From Flavobacteriaceae bacterium (lineage in GTDB: Bacteria > Bacteroidota > Bacteroidia > Flavobacteriales > Flavobacteriaceae): a stretch of 64,000 nt of DNA. The notes beneath the pieces were generated by a model. It worked only from the letters and a program-made list of their open reading frames with translations. It was not told the DNA's origin and made no database searches. The stretch is taken from NCBI GenBank assembly GCA_947453885.1, contig CANGIF010000006.1, forward strand, positions 1 through 64,000, given 5' to 3'. Of the stretch, positions 27,447 through 37,175 are shown one piece after another. How positions within the stretch are numbered: the stretch's first letter is position 1; each line of letters starts with the position of its first letter. Both the position numbers and the translations under genes were made by a program.

Positions 27447-28580
27447 TTATTTAGAATTAAAAAACAACCATTCAATTGCTTTTGGAAACTCATCACTCCA
27501 ATAAGTTTCGTTGTGCTTTCCTTGCATATTGATACTGAGATTTATTTTCATTTTATCTGTTACAAATTCATTTTTAATCATTCGCTTTTTAAAATTCTTA
27601 ACATGCTGAATCATGGTTTCACTTTCATCACCACCTGCATACAGATATATTTTAGTATCACCTGGCTCTGAAAAATCAATTGTAGAAAAATCCATTTTAG
27701 GAATTACCCACAAAGAAGGGGAAAAAATCATGAGTTTTCCATACACTTCGGGATACATCAAACCACTAAAAATACTTACTAATCCACCCATTGAACTGCC
27801 TCCAATTCCCGTAAACTCTCGTTCAGGTTGCGTCCTAAATTCTTTATCTACAAATGGTTTTAATGTATCAGTTATAAATCGGATGTATTTTTTTCCTTGC
27901 CCAACTCCTAAAATTGTATTACCAACGTTATACTCTTTTATTCGATCTTGTTCGGCATGTTCAACCGCTATTATGATAATTTTTCCAATTTTGTACTCTG
28001 ACATTACCGCCAGTTTTTTGTCAATTTCCCAATTGCCGTATTGTGCTTTTTCGTTGAATAAATTTTGGGCATCATGCAAATACATTACAGGATAACGCTC
28101 TTCAGAAGTTTCATAATCATGTGGCAATAATGCCCAAACTCTTCGGGTTTTGTTTAATTGAGGTATTTCAAATTCTTCAGAAATTAAATGCACTTTTGGT
28201 AAAAAATTGGGTTTAAAAGGCAACCAGTTTTTCCGCCACTTGTCAACATGTTCTTTTTTAACTCCTTTTTGTTGAATACATTTTCTATTTTCTGTACGGT
28301 TCCCGTATTTGTCAATTTCAACTTCGCTCCAATCGCCTTTAGTAAATTTATACAACAATTCTTCCGGATAAATAAAATTATGAGGAAATTTAAAATGATA
28401 CAAACCATTTCCAATCTTCTCCATTTCAAAAAGCGAATCTTGCGTTCTCCATTTATTAAAAGTTCCAGAAATATAAACGGGTCGGTTGTCGTCTTCGTCG
28501 GTTGTTAACAAAATATTGAGTTGTGGCTCTTGTAATTCGGCTTCATTGAGTGTTTCAATCGCATGTTTTAAAGTATCCAT
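27447..28580 (-). CDS. Alpha/beta-hydrolase esterase with N-terminal CBM48-like domain (enterochelin esterase-like)
   Basis: From the ATG at 28580 this is 377 residues. The first 100 form an E-set/CBM48-like beta domain (PVYISGTFNKWRTQDSLFEM). The hydrolase domain has the nucleophile in GIGGSSMGGLVSIFSG and the histidine in GKHNETYWSDEFPKAIEWLF, with YLYAGGDESE before it. This is the putative esterase/Fes family layout. The frame continues upstream to 28661, but that part looks like unspecific hydrophobic sequence. It is first in the operon, 8 bases before the M17 gene. Confidence 0.83.
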   Translation of the reverse strand: MDTLKHAIETLNEAELQEPQLNILLTTDEDDNRPVYISGTFNKWRTQDSLFEMEKIGNGLYHFKFPHNFIYPEELLYKFTKGDWSEVEIDKYGNRTENRKCIQQKGVKKEHVDKWRKNWLPFKPNFLPKVHLISEEFEIPQLNKTRRVWALLPHDYETSEERYPVMYLHDAQNLFNEKAQYGNWEIDKKLAVMSEYKIGKIIIIAVEHAEQDRIKEYNVGNTILGVGQGKKYIRFITDTLKPFVDKEFRTQPEREFTGIGGSSMGGLVSIFSGLMYPEVYGKLMIFSPSLWVIPKMDFSTIDFSEPGDTKIYLYAGGDESETMIQHVKNFKKRMIKNEFVTDKMKINLSINMQGKHNETYWSDEFPKAIEWLFFNSK

Positions 28581-28892
28581 AGTTTCAACTTGTAGGCTTG
28601 TGTCAATTTTAATTGGAGTAAAAATAGAAAAATCAAAATAGAAACAAAAGAAAGAGGCCAATTAAAATGCAACAATTATGAAAATAGCAAATTGAACTTC
28701 CGTTTATTAAACAAACAACAGTACAAAGCATTAAAATAAAGAAACTTCTCCAATATCAAGTTAGACAAAATAATTAAGCGACTTTTTTAATAACAACAGT
28801 TTGTTGTATGTAATTTTATGATTAATTAAAATAAAAAAGCTCAAATTAGTATTCACCAATTCAAGCTTTTTTTGTAATTACTTTTTTTATTT
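28581..28892. other. Intergenic stretch between pckA and the esterase gene
   Basis: I see no gene. It holds the pckA terminator (28832-28873) and presumably the promoter of the esterase operon. A short AACAAC/GTTGTT inverted repeat lies near 28793-28808. Confidence 0.5.
28832..28873 (-). terminator. Likely pckA terminator
   Basis: AAAAAAGCTCAAATT pairs imperfectly with AATTCAAGCTTTTTT, with the T tract at the minus-strand end. It lies 20 bases downstream of the pckA stop. Confidence 0.6.
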
Positions 28893-30500
28893 TTAACCTA
28901 ATTGTGGTCCTGCAGCAACCAATCTTTTGCCTTCTTCTGTTGAAGTATATTGTTCAAAATATTTAATGTATCTGGATGCTAAATCTTTTGCTTTCATTTC
29001 CCAATCTTCAGTATTTTTATATGATTTTCTTGGGTCTAGAATTTCTTCTCCAACATTTTCTAATGAAATTGGGATTGTTAAATTTAAAAATGGAATGGTT
29101 TGTGTTGCCACTTGATCAATTTCGCTATTCAAAATTGCATCAATGATTGCTCTAGTATTTTTTAAAGAAATTCTTTTTCCTGTTCCGTTCCAACCTGTGT
29201 TTACCAAGTAAGCTTTGGCATCATTTTCTTTCATTTTTCCAATTAACGTTTTTGAATACATTGTTGGATGTAAAGTTAAAAAAGCTTCTCCAAATGCAGG
29301 TGAAAAAGAAGGCTGTGGTTCTGTAATTCCTCTTTCTGTTCCGGCTAGTTTTGAAGTATAGCCACATAAAAAGTGGTATTGAGCTTGTTCATCATTTAAA
29401 ATTGAAACGGGAGGCAAAACACCAAAAGCATCAGCAGAAAGGTAAATTACTTTTTTTGCATGACCGGCTTTTGACGGTAAAACAATTTTATTTATATGGT
29501 AAATTGGATAAGAAACTCTGGAGTTTTCTGTAATTGAGTGATCGTAATAATCAATTTCTCCGTATTCATTTACAATTACATTCTCTAATAACGCATCCCT
29601 TTTTATTGCATTCCAGATGTCAGGTTCATTTTCCTGACTTAAATCAATCACTTTAGCATAGCAGCCACCTTCGTAATTAAATACACCATTTGAATCCCAA
29701 CCGTGTTCATCATCCCCTATCAAATATCGTTTTGGATCGGCAGATAAAGTTGTTTTTCCCGTTCCTGAAAGCCCAAAAAATACCGCGACGTCGCCTTTTT
29801 CGCCAACATTTGCAGAACAATGCATTGAAGCCATACCTTTTAATGGCAAATAATAGTTCATCATGGCAAACATTCCTTTTTTCATTTCGCCTCCGTACCA
29901 TGTTCCTCCAATAATTTGAATTTTCTCAGTTAAATTAAAAACAACAAAATTTTCTGAATTCAAACCTTGTTCTTTCCAATTTGGATTTGTGATTTTTGAA
30001 CCATTCATTACTACAAAATCTGGTTCGCCAAAATTATCCAATTCATACAAGGAAGGTCTTATAAACATATTGGTAACAAAATGAGCTTGCCAAGCCACTT
30101 CCATTACAAAGCGAACTTTTAATCTTGTATCTGGATTTGTACCACAAAATGCATCTACAACGTATAATTTTTTGGAAGTAGAAAGCTGTTTTAAAACCAA
30201 TCCTTTTAAATCTAAATATATTTCATTTGTTGTTGGAAAATTAACTTTTTCATCCCAATAAATAGTATCTTGTGTAATTGTGTCTTTTACAATATATCTG
30301 TCTTTAGGTGAACGACCTGTAAAAATTCCTGTTTTTACCGCAACTGCTCCTGTGTCAGTTAAAGCTCCTTTTTCAAATCCTTTGCGTTGATGTGAAACTT
30401 CAGCTTGGTACAACTCTTCATAAGAGGGATTGTAAGAAACTTCATGGTAACCTGTAATTCCTAATTGATGCAATTCTTGAATAATTTTAATATTTTTCAT
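28893..30500 (-). CDS. pckA: Phosphoenolpyruvate carboxykinase (ATP)
   Basis: This 535-residue enzyme turns oxaloacetate to phosphoenolpyruvate with ATP, the entry to gluconeogenesis. Motifs are the P-loop [11 protein letters not shown] (about 246-256), [30 protein letters not shown] and the PEP-binding [12 protein letters not shown]. Length and order are standard for the ATP-dependent type. A -7 element is visible upstream. PEP carboxylase (57848-60421) is encoded about 27 kb away. Confidence 0.96.
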   Translation of the reverse strand: MKNIKIIQELHQLGITGYHEVSYNPSYEELYQAEVSHQRKGFEKGALTDTGAVAVKTGIFTGRSPKDRYIVKDTITQDTIYWDEKVNFPTTNEIYLDLKGLVLKQLSTSKKLYVVDAFCGTNPDTRLKVRFVMEVAWQAHFVTNMFIRPSLYELDNFGEPDFVVMNGSKITNPNWKEQGLNSENFVVFNLTEKIQIIGGTWYGGEMKKGMFAMMNYYLPLKGMASMHCSANVGEKGDVAVFFGLSGTGKTTLSADPKRYLIGDDEHGWDSNGVFNYEGGCYAKVIDLSQENEPDIWNAIKRDALLENVIVNEYGEIDYYDHSITENSRVSYPIYHINKIVLPSKAGHAKKVIYLSADAFGVLPPVSILNDEQAQYHFLCGYTSKLAGTERGITEPQPSFSPAFGEAFLTLHPTMYSKTLIGKMKENDAKAYLVNTGWNGTGKRISLKNTRAIIDAILNSEIDQVATQTIPFLNLTIPISLENVGEEILDPRKSYKNTEDWEMKAKDLASRYIKYFEQYTSTEEGKRLVAAGPQLG

Positions 30501-30537
30501 GGTATTAAATTTTAAAAATTTGTATTCTTTAACACTT

Positions 30538-30545
30538 CAAAAGTA
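30538..30545 (-). promoter_or_regulatory. Possible -7 promoter element of pckA
   Basis: On the minus strand TACTTTTG matches TAnnTTTG, 37 bases before the pckA ATG. A TTTG lies further upstream but only 10 bases away, which is shorter than the usual -33 spacing. Confidence 0.4.
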
Positions 30546-30704
30546 CACAATCAATCAAACTGAATTTACTGATATTTATCATAAAAAAAATAAATCTACG
30601 AAATCGATTTCTTATTTTACTGGTGTTTTGAAAGGTTACATGATAAAAATCAGTTGTCGGCATATTTTAAAATAGCTACATTTACACAAATAAATTTCAC
30701 TATT

Positions 30705-32396
30705 ATGTTTGATTGGCTTTATACTTTGTTAACCCCAAATGCAACACCTGATATTACGCAATCTTTAGTTGTTTTGTTAATTGCTATTAGTATTGGTTTT
30801 TTTGTGGGTAGAATTCGGATAGGCAGTGTTTCGCTTGGCGTTGCAGCTGTAATGTTTGTAGGTCTTTTTTTAGGTCATTATGGTTTCAGAATGGATGCTA
30901 CTATTTTAGTCTTTGTTCGTGATTTTGGTTTAATCCTTTTTGTATATGGAATAGGTATACAGGTTGGTCCTTCCTTTTTTTCATCGTTCAAAAAAGACGG
31001 AATTTTATTTAATGCATTAGCTGTTGGTGCCGTTATTTTAGGTGGAATTATTACCTATTGCATACACGTTTTTACAAAAATGGATATGGATAATGCTGTA
31101 GGATTAATGTCGGGAGCGGTAACCAATACACCTGGTTTGGGTGCTGCCAAATCTACTTTGCAAGAAATTCAAACAAAATTTACTACTCGACAATTTAACG
31201 ATCCTGCCATTGCTTATGCTATTACCTATCCTTTGGGCGTTTTTGGCATCATTATTTCAATTATATTTTCTAAATATATTTTAAAAATTGACTTGGTAAA
31301 AGAAGGATTGGTTTTTACTAATAAAGCAAATGATGATGCAACTACCATTATTCATGAAAAATGTAGAATTACAAATGAAGATTTGGTTGGAAAAAGTATT
31401 TACCAAATTTTTAAACAATTAGGAACTCAAAACATTATTATTTCTCGCCTAAAAAACAGTGGCTCTAAAGTAGTTTACGCTCCTTCATTAGATACTAAAA
31501 TTCATCATAAAGATGTGTTAATGGTTGTTGGTTCATCTCAAAATGTTCAAAATTTTATAACCCAAACAGGAAAAATTTCTACTGATTTGTTTGTAGAATC
31601 AGAAGACGATGTGCAATCAAAAAACTTTTTTGTTACCGAAGCTTCCGCTGTTCATAAAACCTTAGCCGAATTAGATTTGCATAACAAATACGATTTAAAA
31701 GTTACCCGCGTCATACGATCTGGAATGGAGCTTTTGGCACAACCAACTTTAGAACTACATTATGGCGACAAACTATTAATTGTTGGAAATAAAGAAGCCT
31801 TTTCTGAAATTCAACAACTCATTGGAAATTCAGAAAAACGACTATTAGAACCTGATTTTTTATCTCTTTTTGGTGGTTTAATTATTGGAATTATAGTAGG
31901 GTCTATTCCCATTTTTATTCCTTCTTTACCCGTACCTATCAAATTAGGATTTGCTGCTGGGCCTTTGTTAACTGCGTTGGTCATTAGTAGATACGGAGGT
32001 ATTGGTATCATTCATTCGTATATTAATACAGGTGCAGTACATTTTATGAAAGACATGGGAATTTGTTTGTTTTTTGCTGCAGTTGGTATCCATGCTGGTG
32101 AATCTTTCTATAGTAATTTTATCAAATTCAATGGATGGTTGTGGCTGTATTATGGTTGTTTTATTACTTTTATTCCGTTGCTAGTTATGGTTTTTGTTGG
32201 CAGGCTGTTTTTCAAACTTAATTTTTTCCAATTAGTGGGATTAATGAGTGGTACTTATACCGACCCTGCTGCATTGGCTTTTAGTACTAAATATTTAGAT
32301 TCTGAAATTCCAACTCAAGCTTATGCAACAGTCTATCCAATGGTGACTATATTTAGAATATTCATTGCTCAATTGCTCATTTTGCTTTTTGTATAA
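30705..32396 (+). CDS. Aspartate:alanine exchanger (AAE)-family transporter with two RCK_C domains
   Basis: This 563-residue protein has five to six membrane helices, a central cytosolic part with two TrkA-C/RCK_C repeats (about 195-280 and 285-365), and a second set of helices starting near FLSLFGGLIIGIIVGSIPIF. This is the AspT/YidE/YbjL duplication layout. LMSGAVTNTPGLGAAKS and its match LMSGTYTDPAALAFSTK are the repeated pore motifs. The first ATG of the frame is at 30654, but a TACATTTA promoter-like element lies after it, so I take 30705. The exchanged substrates are unknown. Confidence 0.88.
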   Translation: MFDWLYTLLTPNATPDITQSLVVLLIAISIGFFVGRIRIGSVSLGVAAVMFVGLFLGHYGFRMDATILVFVRDFGLILFVYGIGIQVGPSFFSSFKKDGILFNALAVGAVILGGIITYCIHVFTKMDMDNAVGLMSGAVTNTPGLGAAKSTLQEIQTKFTTRQFNDPAIAYAITYPLGVFGIIISIIFSKYILKIDLVKEGLVFTNKANDDATTIIHEKCRITNEDLVGKSIYQIFKQLGTQNIIISRLKNSGSKVVYAPSLDTKIHHKDVLMVVGSSQNVQNFITQTGKISTDLFVESEDDVQSKNFFVTEASAVHKTLAELDLHNKYDLKVTRVIRSGMELLAQPTLELHYGDKLLIVGNKEAFSEIQQLIGNSEKRLLEPDFLSLFGGLIIGIIVGSIPIFIPSLPVPIKLGFAAGPLLTALVISRYGGIGIIHSYINTGAVHFMKDMGICLFFAAVGIHAGESFYSNFIKFNGWLWLYYGCFITFIPLLVMVFVGRLFFKLNFFQLVGLMSGTYTDPAALAFSTKYLDSEIPTQAYATVYPMVTIFRIFIAQLLILLFV

Positions 32397-32482
32397 AGCA
32401 ACCTAAGCACTTTCTTTAAATTCTGAAAACATTTCTTTTTAATTTATTTAGTGAAAGGTTTGTATGGATTTGATTTCACTTA

Positions 32483-32526
32483 GTAACCAAAAAGCACAAA
32501 AAATGCTTTTTGGTTACTTTTTTTTT
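32483..32526 (+). terminator. Terminator after the AAE-family transporter gene
   Basis: GTAACCAAAAAGCA (32483-32496) pairs perfectly with TGCTTTTTGGTTAC (32504-32517) around a seven-base loop, followed by nine T residues. Confidence 0.9.
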
Positions 32527-32649
32527 ACAATGTTTTACCATTTCCTCAAATACAAAAAAAGAATTACTGATATAAAAGAACTCTGTTTATTTTGACTTAA
32601 CAGCAATTCAACTTTTTTTATACATTTACCGCAAAATAAAGTAGTAATT

Positions 32650-34782
32650 ATGAACAAAAAAATTCTTTTCCTTGTAGGATGCTTATTCGCATTTTCAGCA
32701 TTTAGTCAAACCAAAAAAATTACGCTCGATGAAGCAGTTTTACAACAAAACAAATTGTTTAGAGCCGATAAACTTAGCTATTTTATGTGGATTCCCGCTA
32801 CCAATCGGTACACGTATTTGATTGATGCTGGAAAAAAAATAATGACCGCAAGCACTACCGATGCTCAAGCAAAGGAACTAATTTCGTTAGCCGAATTGAA
32901 CAGAGCGCTAGGAACAGATTTGAAAAATTTCTTTACACTAACTTGGAACGACGCCTCTAGTTTCATTATTTCAAATAACCAAAAATACTACACTTATAAT
33001 TGTAGCTCAAAATTGGGTAAACAAGTTTTCGATTTGCCTGAAAAAGCCGAAAACGCAACCTTTACTTCTTCGTATTCAGCCGTTGCCTTTACTGAACAAA
33101 ACAATTTGTATGTACTAAACGACCAACAAGAAAAAACAGCGCTAACCAACGAAACCAATAGTAACATCGTATCGGGACAATTTATAGCTCGAAATGAATT
33201 TGGTATAAAAGGAGGAATTTTTTGGTCGCCAATGGCTAAATATATTGCTTTTTACCAAAAAGACCAATCTGAAGTTGCTGATTATCCTATTCTTGACATA
33301 ACTGAAACTCCCGGAAAATTAGAAAATATCAAATATCCAATGGCGGGTCAAAAATCAGAAAAACCGAAAGTTGGAATTTATAATTTGCAGTCCAAAAAAA
33401 CCGTTTTTATTAAACCTAAAGGCAATGAAGACGATTATTTGACCAATTTAAGCTGGTCCCCAGACGAAAAATTTGTTGTCATAGCCGAATTGAATCGCAA
33501 CCAAAACGACCTTTCGCTTTCTGTTTACAATGCTGAAACGGGTACTTTAGTAACTACTATTTTAAACGAAAAAAACAGCAATTGGGTAGAGCCTGAACAT
33601 CCCGCGTTTTTCTACAGCAAAAATTCAAACAACCTAATTTGGATCAGTGAAAAAGATGGATTTAACAATTTATACTTGTATTCTATTGAAGGAAAATTAA
33701 TCAAACAACTTACCCAAAACAAATTTCCTGTACGAGAAATCATTGGAAGTAACGCTAGCGGAACCGAAATTTATTTTATGGCTACTGGCGAAAACGGTAT
33801 GAATATGTTGGCGTACAAAGTAGATTTAAAAGGAAATCAAACCCTAATTTCAAAAGATCTTGGTGTACATAGCTGCGTTCCAAACAAAGAAGGAACTGCT
33901 TTTTTTGATGAATATTCCAATGCCGAAACACCTTCAAAATCGTTGCTTTATGATGCTAAACTAAAACCAACTGTTGTGCTATCAAGTGCTAACAAATACG
34001 ACGGTTACCAAATGGGTACTTCGGAAATCAAAACTATTAAAGCTGCCGATGGCACAACCGATTTGTTCAGTCGCTTAATTAAACCTAGTTTTTTTGATCC
34101 AACCAAAAAATATCCCGTTTTGGTGTACGTTTACGGTGGCCCTCACGCCCAATTGGTCACAAATTCTTTTCTAAACGGTGCCAGTTTATGGATGTATTGG
34201 ATGGCAGAACAAGGCTATTTGGTTTATTCCATAGACAACAGAGGATCAGACAACCGAGGCTTTGCCTTTGAAAGCGTAATTCACGGCAGATTGGGTGTAA
34301 ACGAAATGGAAGATCAAATGAAAGGAATTGAGTATCTAAAAACCCTGCCTTATGTTGACAGCTCTCGCTTGGCGGTTCACGGATGGAGCTTTGGTGGTTT
34401 CATGACAACCTCATTATTATTGCGCAAACCAGATGTTTTTAAAGTTGGCGTTGCCGGTGGTCCAGTAACCGATTGGAAATTCTACGAAATTATGTATGGC
34501 GAACGCTATATGGACACTCCTGCTGAAAATCAAAAAGGATTTGACGAAGCCAGTACCTTAAACTATGTAAAAGATTTGAAAGGAAAACTGTTACTCATTC
34601 ACGGCACTAGCGACGATGTTGTGGTAATGCAAAATAATTTTGCTTTGGTAAAAAAATTCATTGAAGCTGGCAAACAAATTGATTTTTTCCCTTACCCAAT
34701 GCACAAACACAATGTGCAGGGCAAAGACCGAGTACATCTAATGAAAAAAGTGTTGGATTACATCCTAGAAAACAACAAATAG
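32650..34782 (+). CDS. Dipeptidyl peptidase IV-type S9 serine peptidase, exported
   Basis: This 710-residue exported peptidase has a signal peptide (MNKKILFLVGCLFAFSAFSQ), a beta-propeller of DPP IV type (about 60-440) and an alpha/beta hydrolase domain. The catalytic serine is in HGWSFGGFMTTSLL (about residue 580), the aspartate in HGTSDDVVVMQN, and the histidine in YPMHKHNVQG. Such enzymes release dipeptides, often X-Pro, from the N-termini of peptides in the periplasm. A strong terminator follows. Confidence 0.92.
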   Translation: MNKKILFLVGCLFAFSAFSQTKKITLDEAVLQQNKLFRADKLSYFMWIPATNRYTYLIDAGKKIMTASTTDAQAKELISLAELNRALGTDLKNFFTLTWNDASSFIISNNQKYYTYNCSSKLGKQVFDLPEKAENATFTSSYSAVAFTEQNNLYVLNDQQEKTALTNETNSNIVSGQFIARNEFGIKGGIFWSPMAKYIAFYQKDQSEVADYPILDITETPGKLENIKYPMAGQKSEKPKVGIYNLQSKKTVFIKPKGNEDDYLTNLSWSPDEKFVVIAELNRNQNDLSLSVYNAETGTLVTTILNEKNSNWVEPEHPAFFYSKNSNNLIWISEKDGFNNLYLYSIEGKLIKQLTQNKFPVREIIGSNASGTEIYFMATGENGMNMLAYKVDLKGNQTLISKDLGVHSCVPNKEGTAFFDEYSNAETPSKSLLYDAKLKPTVVLSSANKYDGYQMGTSEIKTIKAADGTTDLFSRLIKPSFFDPTKKYPVLVYVYGGPHAQLVTNSFLNGASLWMYWMAEQGYLVYSIDNRGSDNRGFAFESVIHGRLGVNEMEDQMKGIEYLKTLPYVDSSRLAVHGWSFGGFMTTSLLLRKPDVFKVGVAGGPVTDWKFYEIMYGERYMDTPAENQKGFDEASTLNYVKDLKGKLLLIHGTSDDVVVMQNNFALVKKFIEAGKQIDFFPYPMHKHNVQGKDRVHLMKKVLDYILENNK

Positions 34783-34785
34783 TTC

Positions 34786-34838
34786 TAAAAAAACAGCCCC
34801 AGTTTAAAGCAATTTTAAACAGGGGCTGTTTTTTTTTA
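34786..34838 (+). terminator. Terminator after the DPP IV-type peptidase gene
   Basis: AAAAAAACAGCCCC pairs with GGGGCTGTTTTTTT, and inside it GTTTAAA pairs with TTTAAAC around GCAA. The long T tract follows. The stem is nearly perfect. Confidence 0.92.
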
Positions 34839-34899
34839 AATTGAAAGGTTTGACTTTTTGGGGAGTTTGTATAATAGCTATTAATGTTAACGGTACTTT

Positions 34900-35385
34900 T
34901 TATTCAGATAGTTTTGTAAACCAAGGATCATATTTTACTCCGTCATTTCTGTCACATCGCGTTTTTCTTTCAATTATAAGCTTACCGTCTTTATTTATTT
35001 CATATAGCCTATTATTTAGAAAATATAATTTTCCGCTAAAAATATCTTGTTCACCAATTGAAATTGGCCAAACCCCTCCTTTAATACTATTAAATGAGAT
35101 TAATTGAGGTGTTTTCGATCGTGATAATCTCATAGAATCTTTTCTTCCAACTATTCTTATGGTATCATACGATGGAATTGCTTTATAAAATATTGTATCA
35201 TTTTTGACTTTCCATTTCCCTTTTGACCAAGATGCTGAAATATGAACAACGGCAGTATATTCGTAGGTAGAATCTGAATTAAAAATAAATTCAGTTCCAA
35301 AATTATCTCTATATCTTCCTACTATTTTATTTTGTTGAAATGATATTACTAAGATAAATAGTGGTATAAAAAATTGTGTTTTCAT
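34900..35385 (-). CDS. Hypothetical exported protein, 161 aa
   Basis: No family is recognised. The N-terminus MKTQFFIPLFILVISFQQNK looks like a short signal peptide. The mature part is rich in beta strands and aromatic residues (FGTEFIFNSDSTYEYTAVVH, KGKWKVKNDTIFYKAIPSYD), reminiscent of small lipocalin-like or DUF-type periplasmic proteins that recur in flavobacterial accessory regions. The last part has one cysteine (KTRCDRND). It converges on the terminator after the DPP IV-type gene and marks the left side of an accessory region. Confidence 0.65.
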   Translation of the reverse strand: MKTQFFIPLFILVISFQQNKIVGRYRDNFGTEFIFNSDSTYEYTAVVHISASWSKGKWKVKNDTIFYKAIPSYDTIRIVGRKDSMRLSRSKTPQLISFNSIKGGVWPISIGEQDIFSGKLYFLNNRLYEINKDGKLIIERKTRCDRNDGVKYDPWFTKLSE

Positions 35386-35583
35386 TTTATAATTTTTTGT
35401 AAAGTGTCCATTTTAATATTTAAAGCTTATTTCCCACTCCTTCTTTACATACGCATTCTACTTTCGGGCATTACGTTCAAGAGTCTAGCTCGAACTCTCT
35501 CACTCTCAATTATTTTTTTCATTTTTCTCCCTAACTTGTTGGGCAGCTACTAGCAAGAGCATGGGGAGTTGGCACAGATTTGG

Positions 35584-35781
35584 CTACTGCTTCAAGTCTC
35601 GATAGTATACCACAAAAGTAACAATTGCACCTCCAAAGCACATACCTGTGCCAATGAGACGGACAATATCTACCCCTCGAATATTCGTCCAAGAGGGGCT
35701 GCTTAGCAAGGCTAAAAGGTTCATGACCCCAAAGAAAGTAAGCAAAAAGAAAATGCGAGAAAACCTGCGTTTATTGTTCAT
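35584..35781 (-). CDS. Small two-helix membrane protein, 65 aa
   Basis: The frame encodes a basic N-terminus (MNNKRRFSR), a membrane helix (IFFLLTFFGVMNLLALL), a short loop, and a second helix (MCFGGAIVTFVVYYRDL). No family is recognised. It lies in higher-GC DNA with several short inverted repeats on both sides. Being short, it could also be a chance frame, although the helix-loop-helix pattern argues for a real gene. Confidence 0.45.
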   Translation of the reverse strand: MNNKRRFSRIFFLLTFFGVMNLLALLSSPSWTNIRGVDIVRLIGTGMCFGGAIVTFVVYYRDLKQ

Positions 35782-35971
35782 GGATTGTTCTTTTTAATTG
35801 TTCATCTTATTCGATTTTATCATATAATATTGCTTTGCTTGCGACTAAAAGTCGATGCTAGAACTCGTGGCGACACTACATCCTTTTACAATGCTATCTA
35901 CAATTTTTACGATAACTCCATAGTGGTGACGGCATGCAATTCGGTGTAGACTGCCTTGCGCCTGTCGAAAG

Positions 35972-36031
35972 GTCCAACAAGAGTTGCATTGTTCGTGCTA
36001 CGCACGCAACGAAACTCTAGCTGTTAACTGC
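35972..36031. repeat. attC-like imperfect hairpin left of the HEPN-like gene
   Basis: GTCCAACAAGAGTT (35972-35985) pairs with AACTCTAGCTGTTAAC (36013-36028) with a three-base bulge, and an inner GTTCGTG (35991-35997) pairs imperfectly with CACGCAAC (36003-36010). The left end GTCCAAC fits the integron core RYYYAAC exactly, and the right end GTTAACT fits GTTRRRY at six of seven positions. It abuts the HEPN-like gene, whose stop codon lies inside the right arm. Confidence 0.5.
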
Positions 36032-37013
36032 TGGCATATCGTCGTAAATCAGTTTCAAATTCATTTTTTAAACTTTCTATTTTTTCTTTAGTTGTGGCTG
36101 TCAAACTGCTAGCATAAAGTAAAGGATACATTGATCCTCCTTCCACGATATTTGCATCTAATTCCGCTTTTGATTTTCTATACATTTCCCATTGCTGTAT
36201 AGTCTTGTCAAATAACTTAACATTTATATCAAAATCTGAATTTTCACTTTTCGCTTCTTTAATAGTTGAAATTAAAGCTTTCAAATCATTTTCAATTTTT
36301 TCGAATTCATCAGAAGCTTGAATATTCATATCAGTTTGCGTTTCTGGTGCATTGGGATAAATTAAGTCCCAAACAAAGTCATTTGTCTGATTAAGAAAGA
36401 GTTTTGAATTGTTAAAGCATCTTAAAATTTCATCTTTGTCTATATGTAAATTTGTCGCAAACTCGTGGCAAAAAATATGTCGTAGCTCAAATGTTCTTTT
36501 AATGTCTGCAATTATTTGGTCACCATTATCTATGAACTGTTTTGAGTTGTCGTTGACGTGTTCAAAAATACTTTCTCGTTTGAATTTTTTGATTTGGTCT
36601 GCAAAGTCAATACTGCATAAAAGAGAAAAATTTTTATTAATGTCTTCAAAGTTGTTGCAAGGAAGTATATGAGAAACGAACTCTCCAACAGTTACCGTTT
36701 TTGTCTGTATGGCGTTAACAATATCAAAGTCAAATTTAACATTCTGTGCTTGATTGAATTTCACCACGTTGTCGCTGAATGGTTTTCCAAAGTCAATTAA
36801 TTCTTTGTAAACTGAACGAAAAAACGCTTCAAAACAAGCAACTGTAGCAATAGGAATGTATTTTAGAAGTTCTTTGTTAAAGTCGCCATTGTAGTCTAAA
36901 TTTTCCTGAAACGCATATTCAATGTCGTTAAGCTTACTGCTATAATCGTGTCGGGAATTGAATTCCGTTCGTGATTTTATCGCAGTTATTTCATTTATTA
37001 AATTTCGTTTCAT
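36024..37013 (-). CDS. HEPN-like domain fused to an LprI-like domain, 329 aa
   Basis: This cytosolic-looking protein has no signal peptide. Its N-terminal half is helical and has an R-x4-H motif, LRHIFCHEFA (about residues 177-186), which is the HEPN ribonuclease-like signature, preceded by VACFEAFFRSVYKELIDFGK. Its C-terminal part carries WEMYRKSKAELDAN and GGSMYPLLYASSLTATTKEK, the pattern of the LprI/DUF1311 domain. In periplasmic LprI proteins, as I recall them, cysteines occupy positions that here are A and S. I infer a fusion but do not know its role. It lies in an accessory module. Confidence 0.6.
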   Translation of the reverse strand: MKRNLINEITAIKSRTEFNSRHDYSSKLNDIEYAFQENLDYNGDFNKELLKYIPIATVACFEAFFRSVYKELIDFGKPFSDNVVKFNQAQNVKFDFDIVNAIQTKTVTVGEFVSHILPCNNFEDINKNFSLLCSIDFADQIKKFKRESIFEHVNDNSKQFIDNGDQIIADIKRTFELRHIFCHEFATNLHIDKDEILRCFNNSKLFLNQTNDFVWDLIYPNAPETQTDMNIQASDEFEKIENDLKALISTIKEAKSENSDFDINVKLFDKTIQQWEMYRKSKAELDANIVEGGSMYPLLYASSLTATTKEKIESLKNEFETDLRRYASS

Positions 37014-37051
37014 TCAAGGTTCTCTTTTTCTGTTGTGTCGTCTTAATGCTT

Positions 37052-37145
37052 GCAGGTAACGGTTGCGTATATAAGAGGTACGCCACCGATATTGTGAATT
37101 GAAAAAATATGCTTCTGCGTATCTCTTATATACGTTGTTAGCAAA
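37052..37145. repeat. Long attC-like hairpin between the HEPN-like gene and the zinc-ribbon gene
   Basis: GCGTATATAAGAGGTACGC (37065-37083) pairs with GCGTATCTCTTATATACG (37117-37134) with one mismatch, across 33 bases. The outer ends GCAGGTAAC (37052-37060) and GTTAGCAAA (37137-37145) bring TAAC opposite GTTA. Each outer end also matches, inverted, the far end of the neighbouring gene module. The ends fit the integron RYYYAAC/GTTRRRY cores only in part. Confidence 0.7.
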
Positions 37146-37175
37146 TCGTTGTGGAAACTTAAAAAAAACGTAATT

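Noticed and set aside
35972-37145. True integron attC sites
   Set aside because: Only one core end (GTCCAAC) fits the RYYYAAC consensus fully, the others deviate at two or more positions, and no IntI is present. I therefore report them as attC-like only.
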